Of a stretch of DNA of 18,650 nucleotides, positions 7,051-13,142 are shown one piece after another. Positions within the stretch are counted from its first letter, which is position 1; each line of letters begins with the position of its first letter. The notes beneath the pieces were generated by a model. It was not told the DNA's origin. It did not search any database and saw nothing but the letters and a program-made list of their open reading frames with translations. The DNA lies in assembly GCA_964477205.1 (NCBI GenBank), contig CAYZDE010000014.1:1-18650 (forward strand). The letters are read 5' to 3'. The position numbers and the translations under genes are program-made. This DNA comes from UBA93 sp964477205 (GTDB lineage: Archaea > Micrarchaeota > Micrarchaeia > Norongarragalinales > Norongarragalinaceae).

Positions 7051-7096
7051 GTAAGCCGTTAGGGCTTGAGAACCATTTGTGAAGTCAAGGGTTCAA
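7051..7096 (+). promoter_or_regulatory. Candidate structured leader of the eL30 operon
   Basis: Three 5-bp helices can form: AAGCC 7053-7057 with GGCTT 7063-7067; CTTGA 7065-7069 with TCAAG 7085-7089; GAACC 7070-7074 with GGTTC 7090-7094. The second shares bases with the first and crosses the third, so the alternatives exclude each other. This could be an autoregulatory leader, but helices of this length also arise by chance. Confidence 0.3.
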
Positions 7097-7118
7097 TTCA
7101 TTAGTGAGAGTGATTAAT

Positions 7119-7415
7119 GTGGACATTCCAAAAGCAATTCGATTATGCGTTGACTCCGGCAAGACCTCGTTGGGCGCGAAGAACTCGCTCAAGGCGTGCT
7201 TGCGGGGCGAGCCGAAGCTCGTGGTGCTAGCGGCTAATTTGCCGAAGGACACTGGCTTGGACATTAGGCGAGCGGCCACCGAGTCAAGCGTAGCGTTGCT
7301 TGAATTCAACGGGTCCAGCTTGGACTTGGGCGTTGCCTGCGGTAAGCCGTTCCCGGTGAGCGTGTTCGTCGTATTAGAGGAAGGCGACTCCGAAATCTTG
7401 AATGCGGTGCAATGA
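7119..7415 (+). CDS. rpl30e: Large ribosomal subunit protein eL30
   Basis: 98 residues of the L7Ae/L30e RNA-binding fold in the 50S subunit. The segments KLVVLAANLPKD, LEFNGSSLDLGVACGKPF and the final strand VSVFVVLEEGDS are typical. GTG 7119 was chosen because it gives the N-terminus M-D-I-P-K-A-I-R-L, which lines up with relatives such as the Methanocaldococcus protein, and because GTGAT at 7110-7114 matches the ribosome-binding site of uS12. GTG 7104 would add five residues. In most archaea this gene follows the RNA polymerase genes; here it follows PAC2 and has its own promoter. Eukaryotic L30 binds its own transcript, so the leader may matter. Confidence 0.93.
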   Translation: MDIPKAIRLCVDSGKTSLGAKNSLKACLRGEPKLVVLAANLPKDTGLDIRRAATESSVALLEFNGSSLDLGVACGKPFPVSVFVVLEEGDSEILNAVQ

Positions 7416-7817
7416 ATGAAATTATCCATGCAAGAAATTGAATTATTGAACCTTCTCGAGTCGAAGACCGGGGCGTCCGGAAAGGACGCGGTGGACTTAG
7501 GCGAAAGCCTGGTCTTCGTGGTGCCCAAGGCAGAGTTAGGCAAAGCCGTGGGCAGGGGCGGCGCTAACATCGAGCGCTTGTCGCGCGCGGTCGGCAAGCA
7601 AGTTTCCATTGTTGGTTTCGACGAGGACGCGAACGAGTTCGTGAAGTTCTTGTTTGCCCCGGTGCAGCCGTCGAAGGTCGAGGTGAAGAACGAGACCGCG
7701 TTCGTGCGGTTCCAGAGTGAGGACAAAGGGCGCGCGATTGGGCGCGGCGGCGGCAAGGCCGAGCGGGCTAGGAAGCTGTTGGATAAGTATTTCAAATTGA
7801 AGTTAAAAATCGTTTAA
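7416..7817 (+). CDS. nusA: Archaeal NusA-like transcription factor with two KH domains
   Basis: 133 residues, the usual length of archaeal NusA, which keeps only the two RNA-binding KH domains of bacterial NusA and is thought to act with RNA polymerase in elongation or termination. The KH loops are V-G-R-G-G-A-N-I (GRGG 46-49) and I-G-R-G-G-G-K-A (GRGG 109-112). An N-terminal stretch with TGASGKDAVDLGESLVFVV is typical. ATG 7416 follows the eL30 stop directly, so the genes are surely cotranscribed. Confidence 0.92.
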   Translation: MKLSMQEIELLNLLESKTGASGKDAVDLGESLVFVVPKAELGKAVGRGGANIERLSRAVGKQVSIVGFDEDANEFVKFLFAPVQPSKVEVKNETAFVRFQSEDKGRAIGRGGGKAERARKLLDKYFKLKLKIV

Positions 7818-7828
7818 GGTGATTTATT

Positions 7829-8257
7829 ATGGCTAGGGGAGAATTTGCGGGTAGGAAACTCAAGAAGAGCAGGCAAAAGCATCGCTGGCTCGAAAAGTGG
7901 TGGAAGCGCAAGGCACTCAAAATTAAGGATAAGTTCGACCCTCTCGAAGGCGCGCCCCAGGCAAAAGGCATCGTGCTCAAGAAGGAAGGCAAGGAGCAGA
8001 AGCAGCCCCACTCGGGCATCGTGAAGTGCGTTCGCGTGCAATTAATTAAGAACGGCAAGAAAGTCAGTGCTCACGTGCCGCGCGATAAGGCGATTGAGCA
8101 AATTGACGAGCACGACGAGGTAACCATCGAGGGCCTCGGCGGCTCACAACGCGGGCAGATGGGTTCGATTCCCGGCGTGCGCTACCGCGTGGTCCAGGTT
8201 AACAATGTTTCATTGAATGAGTTGAGAAAGGGCAAGAAGGAGAAGCCCAAGAGGTAG
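7829..8257 (+). CDS. rps12: Small ribosomal subunit protein uS12, with altered decoding loop
   Basis: 142 residues, archaeal form. uS12 sits at the decoding centre and helps monitor codon-anticodon pairing. DPLEGAPQAKGIV, KCVRVQLIKNGK, IDEHDEVTIEG and the ending IPGVRYRVVQV are all typical. The loop that normally reads KQPNSAIRKC here reads K-Q-P-H-S-G-I-V-K-C (P60, H61, S62, G63), so Asn, Ala and Arg are replaced while the Pro and Ser remain. The usual PGD/PGN turn reads PRDKAIEQ. The frame is intact and ATG 7829 has a strong GGTGAT five bases upstream, so this is the working copy, not a relic. Confidence 0.96.
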   Translation: MARGEFAGRKLKKSRQKHRWLEKWWKRKALKIKDKFDPLEGAPQAKGIVLKKEGKEQKQPHSGIVKCVRVQLIKNGKKVSAHVPRDKAIEQIDEHDEVTIEGLGGSQRGQMGSIPGVRYRVVQVNNVSLNELRKGKKEKPKR

Positions 8258-8263
8258 TGACTT

Positions 8264-8971
8264 ATGGCTGCTAAGAAAATTGAAGAAAAGAAAACCGTTG
8301 AGAAGCCGTCCAAGAAGGATGAGGCTAAGGAAGAGGAAGTCATAGAAGTTAAGGCAAAAACTTCGGCTCCCGAATTCAAGCTCTTCGGCAAATACGACTT
8401 CGACGTGCAAGTGCGCGACGTTAGTCTAGCGCAATACTTGTGCTTGAAGCCGGTAAACCAGCCGCACTCGTTCGCGAGGCACGCGAACAAGCAGTTCGCG
8501 AAGCGGAATGTTAACGTGGTCGAGCGCTTGGCGAACAAGCTGATGCGCGGCGGCACCGGAAAGAAGATCAGCGGGCGAATCATTCGCACGAACGGGTCGC
8601 TTCAAGGCAAGAAAGCCAAGGTGCTCAAGGTGATTCGCGAGGCATTCGAGAAAATCGAGTCCAAAACCAAGCAAAACCCCGTGCAGTTGCTCGTGCGCGC
8701 ACTCGAGAATTCGGCGCCCACGGAGGACATCACGCGGGTTCGCTTCGGCGGCGTTTCATACCAGCAGGCGGTGGATATAAGCGCGCAGCGCAGGTTGGAC
8801 TTGGCTTTGCGTAATTTGTCCACTGCGGCAATCATGAGCGCGTTCAAGAAGAAGTTGACGCTGGGCCAAGCTCTAGCGAACGAAGTCATTCTAGCGAGCG
8901 AGAATAACCCGGATAGTTACTCGGTTAAGCGCCGTAATGAAATCGAGCGCATTGCCAGAAGCGCGAGGTAG
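8264..8971 (+). CDS. rps7: Small ribosomal subunit protein uS7
   Basis: 235 residues. uS7 starts assembly of the 3' domain of 16S rRNA and forms part of the E site. Residues 1-37 are a Lys/Glu-rich extension, probably disordered, as in several archaeal forms. Typical segments follow: ERLANKLMRGGTGKK, NPVQLLVRALENSAP, RVRFGGVSYQQAVDISAQRR and the C-terminal KRRNEIERIARSAR. The ATG lies six bases after the uS12 stop, with GGTAGTGA overlapping it. Confidence 0.95.
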   Translation: MAAKKIEEKKTVEKPSKKDEAKEEEVIEVKAKTSAPEFKLFGKYDFDVQVRDVSLAQYLCLKPVNQPHSFARHANKQFAKRNVNVVERLANKLMRGGTGKKISGRIIRTNGSLQGKKAKVLKVIREAFEKIESKTKQNPVQLLVRALENSAPTEDITRVRFGGVSYQQAVDISAQRRLDLALRNLSTAAIMSAFKKKLTLGQALANEVILASENNPDSYSVKRRNEIERIARSAR

Positions 8972-8981
8972 GGGGCACACA

Positions 8982-9212
8982 ATGGCTAAGCGCTTGTACT
9001 TGTCGCGAACGAATTACAGGATAGGCGGGGTTTGCGGGGGGCTCGCCGAGTACCTCGAAGCAGACCCGACGATAATCCGCTTAGCTTGGGTCTTATTCGC
9101 TTTGGCTAGCTTTGGCACCGGCGCACTATTTTACGTACTAGCGTGGGTAATCATACCAGAAGCCCCGAAGAAAAAAGCGAAAAAGAAAGGCAAGCGCGGG
9201 AAGAAAAAATAA
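8982..9212 (+). CDS. Small PspC-domain membrane protein
   Basis: 76 residues. The PspC signature is visible in YLSRTNYRIGGVCGGLAEYL then DPTIIRLAWVLF, with one hydrophobic helix at about 32-58 and a very basic tail (KKKAKKKGKRGKKK) likely to stay in the cytoplasm. In bacteria PspC senses membrane stress with other Psp proteins; the archaeal role is not known to me. It lies between uS7 and EF-2, all with gaps under 20 bases, so it should be transcribed with the translation genes. AGGGGGC before the ATG is the ribosome-binding site. An upstream in-phase extension to 8937 overlaps uS7 and is rejected. Confidence 0.85.
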   Translation: MAKRLYLSRTNYRIGGVCGGLAEYLEADPTIIRLAWVLFALASFGTGALFYVLAWVIIPEAPKKKAKKKGKRGKKK

Positions 9213-9231
9213 GTTAGTGAGTTGATAGTCA

Positions 9232-11418
9232 ATGGCAAGAAAGGAAATCATTGTTGAAGAAGTCATTAATTTGATGAAGACGCCTAAAAACATCCGCAAC
9301 ATCGGCATCGTCGCACACGTGGACCACGGCAAGACCACGCTTAGCGACTCACTACTCGCGAGGGCGGGCCTCATCTCACAAAAGCTAGCCGGCGAGCAGC
9401 GCGTGCTCGATTACGACGAGCAAGAGCAAGCGCGGGGAATTACGATTAAGTCCGCGAACATCTCGCTCGGGTTCGAATACAAAGACGCGACTTACTTGGT
9501 TAACATGATTGACACACCCGGGCACGTTGACTTCGGCGGGCACGTCACGCGCGCGATGCGAGCGGTTGACGGGGTTATCCTAGTAATCGACTGCGTGGAA
9601 GGCATCATGCCCCAAACCGAAACCGTCCTCAGGCAGGCTTTGAAGGAGAAGGTCAAGCCGGTCGTGTTCATTAACAAGGTAGACCGCTTGATTAACGAAC
9701 TCAAGCTCGACTCGAAGGCAATGCAAGAGAAGTTCATTAAGACCATCATGGGCGTGAACAAGCTCATCGAAAGTTACGGCCCGAAGGAGTTCAAGGAAGA
9801 GTGGATGATTAGCGTCGAGAAGGGAAACGTGGCATTCGGCACCGGCTTCCACAAGTGGGCCATAAGCTACCCGATCATGAAGGCCAAGGGCATCACGTTC
9901 AATGACTTGTACGACCACTGCGCAAAAGAAGAGCACGAGGTTCTGCAGAAGATGGCACCAGTTGACGAAGTCATCCTAGAGATGGTCGTCAAGCACTTGC
10001 CGTCACCGGATAATGCACAAAAGTACCGCATCCCGGTTACTTGGCACGGGGACCTGGAAAGCGAATACGGTAAAGCCATGATTAATTGCGACCCGAAAGG
10101 AAAGGGAACATTCATGGTAATCGCGATTCAAGTCGACGAGCACGCCGGCGACGTAGCCGTAGGGCGCGTTTACTCGGGCAGCATGAAGAAAGGGTCCGAA
10201 GTAACACTCGCTTCACAATTCAAGACCGAGCGATTGCAAGGCGTATCCGTTTACATGGGGCCCGACCGGGTTCCGGTCGAGGAAGCGGCTCCGGGTAACA
10301 TCGTAGCGCTCATCGGCCTCAAAAACGTTTACGCCGGCGAAACCTTGAGTGAAGGCGAAATGCTTGCATTCGAGCAAATCAAGCACCACTCAGAACCGGT
10401 CGTCACGAAGAGCATCGAAGCGAAGAACCCGCGCGACTTGATGCGCTTAATCGAAGCGCTCCGCAAGCTCAGCAAGGAAGACCCGACGCTCAAAGTTGAA
10501 ATCAACCAGGAAACCGGCGAGCAACTCATTTCCGGAATGGGAGAATTGCACTTGGAAATCATTGAGTACAAGATCAAGAACGAGCGCGGCGTTGAAATCG
10601 AGAGTTCACCGCCCATCGTCGTTTACTTGGAAACCATTGAAAACAAGGGGCCCGTGCTCGAAGGCAAGTCGCCTAACAAGCACAACAAATTCAAGATTAA
10701 CGCGGAGCCCCTGGAGGAAAGCGTCCTCGCAGCAATGCGGGAAGGCAAAGTAAACGAGAAGCTAAAGGGCAAGGAGTTAATCGAAGCACTAGTCGAAGCA
10801 GGGCTCCCGCGCAACGAAGCGAAGAAGGTCCTCAAGATTCACGAGAATAACATCTTCATCGACTCGTCAAAGGGCGTCCAGTACTTGCAGGACATCAAGG
10901 AGCTAGTCGTACAAGCATTCGACGAGGCCATGAAGCAAGGCCCGCTCGCCAGAGAGCACTGCACCGGCGTGAAAGTGCGCTTGAGTGACGCGAGCATTCA
11001 CGTGGACCCCGCACACCGCGGGCCCGCGCAAATCATCCCGGCAATCCGCAGGCCGATTTACGCGAGCATGCTTGAAGGCGGAGTAATCTTATTGGAACCA
11101 AAGCAAAAGCTCTTCGTGAACTGCCCGAGCGACTACATGGGAGGCGTAATGAACCTCATTCAAGGCAGGCGCGGCCAAGTGCAGGACATGCAGCAGGAAG
11201 GAGAGGCCTCGAACATTATTTCAAAGGTTCCGGTAGCCGAAATGTTCGGCTTCGCCGGCGACGTGCGAGGAGCAACGCAAGGACGCGCGGCTTGGTACTA
11301 CGAATACCTGGGCTACGAGCCGCTGCCGAAAAACATGCAAACGGAAGTCGTCACCAAGACGCGAAAGCGTAAAGGGGAACCCGAGACTCCGCCGACCGCG
11401 CAAGACTTCATGGGCTGA
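9232..11418 (+). CDS. fusA: Translation elongation factor EF-2
   Basis: 728 residues, full length for archaeal EF-2, the GTPase that drives translocation. G motifs: AHVDHGKTT (28-36), the RGIT switch I segment, DTPGHVDFGG and NKVD. Domains II-V follow, including GMGELHLEI in domain III. The diphthamide loop is intact in D-P-A-H-R-G-P-A-Q, with His595 the residue that diphthamide synthesis would modify. The C-terminus ends in the family's basic then PETPPTAQDFMG-type tail. Whether the dph genes exist cannot be seen here. It ends the eL30-to-EF-2 unit; EF-1 alpha and uS10, often next in archaea, are not present. Confidence 0.97.
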   Translation: MARKEIIVEEVINLMKTPKNIRNIGIVAHVDHGKTTLSDSLLARAGLISQKLAGEQRVLDYDEQEQARGITIKSANISLGFEYKDATYLVNMIDTPGHVDFGGHVTRAMRAVDGVILVIDCVEGIMPQTETVLRQALKEKVKPVVFINKVDRLINELKLDSKAMQEKFIKTIMGVNKLIESYGPKEFKEEWMISVEKGNVAFGTGFHKWAISYPIMKAKGITFNDLYDHCAKEEHEVLQKMAPVDEVILEMVVKHLPSPDNAQKYRIPVTWHGDLESEYGKAMINCDPKGKGTFMVIAIQVDEHAGDVAVGRVYSGSMKKGSEVTLASQFKTERLQGVSVYMGPDRVPVEEAAPGNIVALIGLKNVYAGETLSEGEMLAFEQIKHHSEPVVTKSIEAKNPRDLMRLIEALRKLSKEDPTLKVEINQETGEQLISGMGELHLEIIEYKIKNERGVEIESSPPIVVYLETIENKGPVLEGKSPNKHNKFKINAEPLEESVLAAMREGKVNEKLKGKELIEALVEAGLPRNEAKKVLKIHENNIFIDSSKGVQYLQDIKELVVQAFDEAMKQGPLAREHCTGVKVRLSDASIHVDPAHRGPAQIIPAIRRPIYASMLEGGVILLEPKQKLFVNCPSDYMGGVMNLIQGRRGQVQDMQQEGEASNIISKVPVAEMFGFAGDVRGATQGRAAWYYEYLGYEPLPKNMQTEVVTKTRKRKGEPETPPTAQDFMG

Positions 11419-11430
11419 AAAGCTCATTAA

Positions 11431-11465
11431 ACCCTTTTTTAATGCCTTTTCGTAAAAAGGCTTTT
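11431..11465 (+). terminator. Terminator after EF-2
   Basis: A T6 run at 11435-11440 is followed by a perfect 7-bp hairpin, GCCTTTT-CGTA-AAAAGGC (11444-11461), and TTTT. The T-run alone would be enough for archaeal RNA polymerase; the hairpin is extra. Confidence 0.55.
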
Positions 11466-11471
11466 AAAGCC
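11459..11471 (+). promoter_or_regulatory. Promoter box for the SWIB-like gene
   Basis: GGCTTTTAAAGCC, preceded by AAAA, matches the box at 6984-6995. It overlaps the terminator hairpin by three bases. Transcription would begin near 11490. Confidence 0.45.
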
Positions 11472-11490
11472 CTAGAGGGTAATGCATTCG

Positions 11491-11504
11491 CCGCCTTAAG
11501 GCGG
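11491..11504. repeat. Perfect 14-bp palindrome CCGCCTTAAGGCGG
   Basis: The palindrome sits where transcription from the 11459 box should start. It may be a protein-binding site, or in RNA a 5-bp hairpin with a TTAA loop, 30 bases before the SWIB-like start. Confidence 0.6.
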
Positions 11505-11534
11505 TGAAACTAAAAAAAAAGGTGAATTGAAGAT

Positions 11535-11696
11535 ATGGCTGCAAAACGCAAACCCTTCGGCGGGTACACCATCAACTTCAAGGCCGTCAAAGACGCGACC
11601 CTTGGAGACGTGTTCGGTACGAAACCGATTACGCCGAGCGAAATGACGAAACTCATTTGGAAGTTCATCAAGCGTAAGAAGATTTCCAGCAAGTAA
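11535..11696 (+). CDS. SWIB-like mini-protein, 53 residues
   Basis: The ORF encodes 53 residues, with GGTGA at 11521-11525 as a good ribosome-binding site. The segment LGDVFGTKPITPSEMTKLIW, then KFIKRKKI, resembles the first half of SWIB domains (…L..viG…. sR.Ev.kklW.YIk…L). SWIB/MDM2 domains usually run about 75 residues and are known from eukaryotic chromatin remodelling complexes and from chlamydial topoisomerase. Here the protein stops right after the helix bearing the Trp, so it would be a half domain or a different fold. Eleven lysines and two arginines make it strongly basic, which is consistent with nucleic-acid binding. It stands alone between EF-2 and the convergent DRG-like gene, with its own promoter box. 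The assignment is by eye only. Confidence 0.75.
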   Translation: MAAKRKPFGGYTINFKAVKDATLGDVFGTKPITPSEMTKLIWKFIKRKKISSK

Positions 11697-11708
11697 ACCA
11701 AAAACTAA

Positions 11709-11744
11709 TCCGTTATTTTTTAATTTCTTTTAACTTTTTTTTTC
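11709..11744 (+). terminator. T-rich terminator of the SWIB-like gene
   Basis: Three T-runs (TTATTTTTT, TTTCTTTT and a run of nine T) fill the short space between convergent genes. They would stop plus-strand transcription. The minus strand is A-rich here and shows no terminator. Confidence 0.6.
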
Positions 11745-12599
11745 TCACTTCAGTTGTAACTCTATGACGTCGCCGTCCTCTAACTTATAATTAGGCGCAA
11801 CTTGCTGGCCGTCGAAGCGCGACGAGCCCCAAACGCGCGCGCACTTCAAGTTACGATAGAAATCCTTGTGAACTTGGCGCGCCACCTCGCGCACGGTGCG
11901 CGCGTTCTTGAACAATACAATCGGGCGCAACTTGTCCACTTTTCCGCGCGGGACTTTAGTGAATACGCGAATGAGCTCGAGAGCTTCGTACAACTCTTTC
12001 TTCAGTGAATTCGCGCGCTCAACCAAGTCCTTCTTAGAGTAGGCCATGAAGCGGCGCTTACAGCGCAGCTTCGAAAAGAACTCTTCCTGCTCTTTGACTC
12101 CCTGCGATTCATCGATTATTATTAATGCCATGTCGGCATTGCGCGCCATCGCGAACAAGAGCGACTTGTTGCCTCCGTGCACGCTCGGCGTGTCCACCAG
12201 CTGGATTTGCGCTTTCTTATACTTCATCATCGCGGGCGTGGCCACGGCGGTCTCGAACGGCGCGCGCGTTGAAGTGAAATCCGCGTTCGTCAAAGCGTTC
12301 ACGAGCGCGCTCTTCCCGGAGTTCACGAAGCCGAGGATGCACACTTGCGCGCCGCCTTGGCGCTTGAGGAAGTCGCCCTTGGACTTGCGCGAGCGCTTCT
12401 TCGCTTTCTCCTTTTCGTTCTCCTTGCGTAGCCTCGCCATCTTCGTCTTGATTTCATTGAGTATGCTATGTGCTCCCTTGTGCTTCGGGCAGAACTTAAG
12501 CATTTCCCGCAGGTAAAGCATCTGCTCTTCGTAGCCCACGGCCTCGCGGTACTTCTGCTCCGCCACGTAGTATTCAGGTCCAGCGTTTAACGATGCCAT
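11745..12599 (-). CDS. DRG/Rbg-family TGS-domain GTPase with altered G motifs
   Basis: 284 residues. DRG proteins are ribosome-associated GTPases. Residues 1-80 are helical and charged as in DRG N-termini. The P-loop G-F-V-N-S-G-K-S is at 90-97, and A-Q-I-Q-L-V-D-T-P-S at 130-139 is the G3 region. Residues 226-284 form a TGS domain ending DGDVIELQLK, with the DRG hallmark ARVWGSSRFDGQQV. Three positions depart from the family: the P-loop has FVNS where FPSV is usual, G3 reads DTPS (no Gly) in place of DxPG, and G4 reads SKKD where NKxD is usual. The base-specificity and switch II Gly are therefore changed. Start ATG 12597-12599, three bases after the methyltransferase stop. Confidence 0.85.
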   Translation of the reverse strand: MASLNAGPEYYVAEQKYREAVGYEEQMLYLREMLKFCPKHKGAHSILNEIKTKMARLRKENEKEKAKKRSRKSKGDFLKRQGGAQVCILGFVNSGKSALVNALTNADFTSTRAPFETAVATPAMMKYKKAQIQLVDTPSVHGGNKSLLFAMARNADMALIIIDESQGVKEQEEFFSKLRCKRRFMAYSKKDLVERANSLKKELYEALELIRVFTKVPRGKVDKLRPIVLFKNARTVREVARQVHKDFYRNLKCARVWGSSRFDGQQVAPNYKLEDGDVIELQLK

Positions 12600-12602
12600 T
12601 AT

Positions 12603-13142
12603 TCATTCGCTCTTAACCGCGTGTAGCACGAACAACTCCTCGAAGAAAACCCGCTTGCCGGCGGCCTTCTCCGTGGAGTAACCTAAGGACTCGAGTTTCT
12701 TCAATGTTTCGCCGCGGTCCGAAGCGCTCGACTGGAGCAATAAGAGGCAGCCGCCTTGCTTCAAGTGCGCGTTGAACGCGTTGAGGAAGCAATCCGTTAC
12801 CTCCCGCCCCGTAGGCCCGCCGTCCAAGTCGTCGAATCGCTCGCCCGGCAAGTAAGGGGGATTGAAAGCAATGCAATCGAACTCTTCCTCAATGTTCGAA
12901 AACAAATCCGACTCAATGAAAACGATTTTGTTCGCGACGCCTTCCCTCTCCGCGTTCTGCTTTGCAACCGACAAGGCATCCCTGCTCTTATCCGCGCAAA
13001 CAACCCTTACTACTTCCCTCTTCTTGGCAGCGGTTATACCCTGGATGCCCGAACCGGCGCCCATGTCAAGGCAGTCACCGAAGGCAAAACGCTCGACGGT
13101 GTTTTGAAGTAGGAAAGAATCTTCGCGCGGTCGGTAAGCCAT
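12603..13142 (-). CDS. HemK2/Mtq2-like SAM-dependent methyltransferase
   Basis: 179 residues, a class I methyltransferase without the N-terminal helical domain of bacterial PrmC. Motif I D-M-G-A-G-S-G is at 26-32, the acid that binds SAM ribose is near D51, and N-P-P-Y, which holds the amide nitrogen, is at 94-97. DDLDGGPTGREV after it is typical of the HemK2/Mtq2 branch. In eukaryotes and some archaea Mtq2 with Trm112 methylates the Gln of the GGQ motif in release factor aRF1/eRF1; that substrate is likely but not shown. No Trm112 gene is in the window. The ATG follows the NucS stop with no gap. The N-terminal AYRPREDSFLL matches relatives, so the start is sound. Confidence 0.88.
   Translation of the reverse strand: MAYRPREDSFLLQNTVERFAFGDCLDMGAGSGIQGITAAKKREVVRVVCADKSRDALSVAKQNAEREGVANKIVFIESDLFSNIEEEFDCIAFNPPYLPGERFDDLDGGPTGREVTDCFLNAFNAHLKQGGCLLLLQSSASDRGETLKKLESLGYSTEKAAGKRVFFEELFVLHAVKSE

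Noticed and set aside
7065..7094. Classic H-type pseudoknot from CTTGA/TCAAG plus GAACC/GGTTC
   Set aside because: The order fits, but both crossing loops would be zero bases long, which is not sterically reasonable; mutually exclusive helices are more likely.
7080..7104. tRNA T-arm-like GGGTTCAATTC
   Set aside because: The flanking bases cannot form the 5-bp T stem, and no acceptor, D or anticodon arm is found around it.
7085..7795. 236-residue minus-strand frame
   Set aside because: Antisense to eL30 and NusA, both firmly identified; composition is Ser/Thr/Asn-rich as expected from a shadow frame.
8182..8589. 135-residue minus-strand frame
   Set aside because: Antisense to the uS12/uS7 junction.
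8937..8981. Upstream extension of the PspC gene
   Set aside because: It overlaps the uS7 end, and the ATG at 8982 has a good ribosome-binding site.
12046..12516. 156-residue plus-strand frame
   Set aside because: Antisense to the DRG-like GTPase and without recognisable features.
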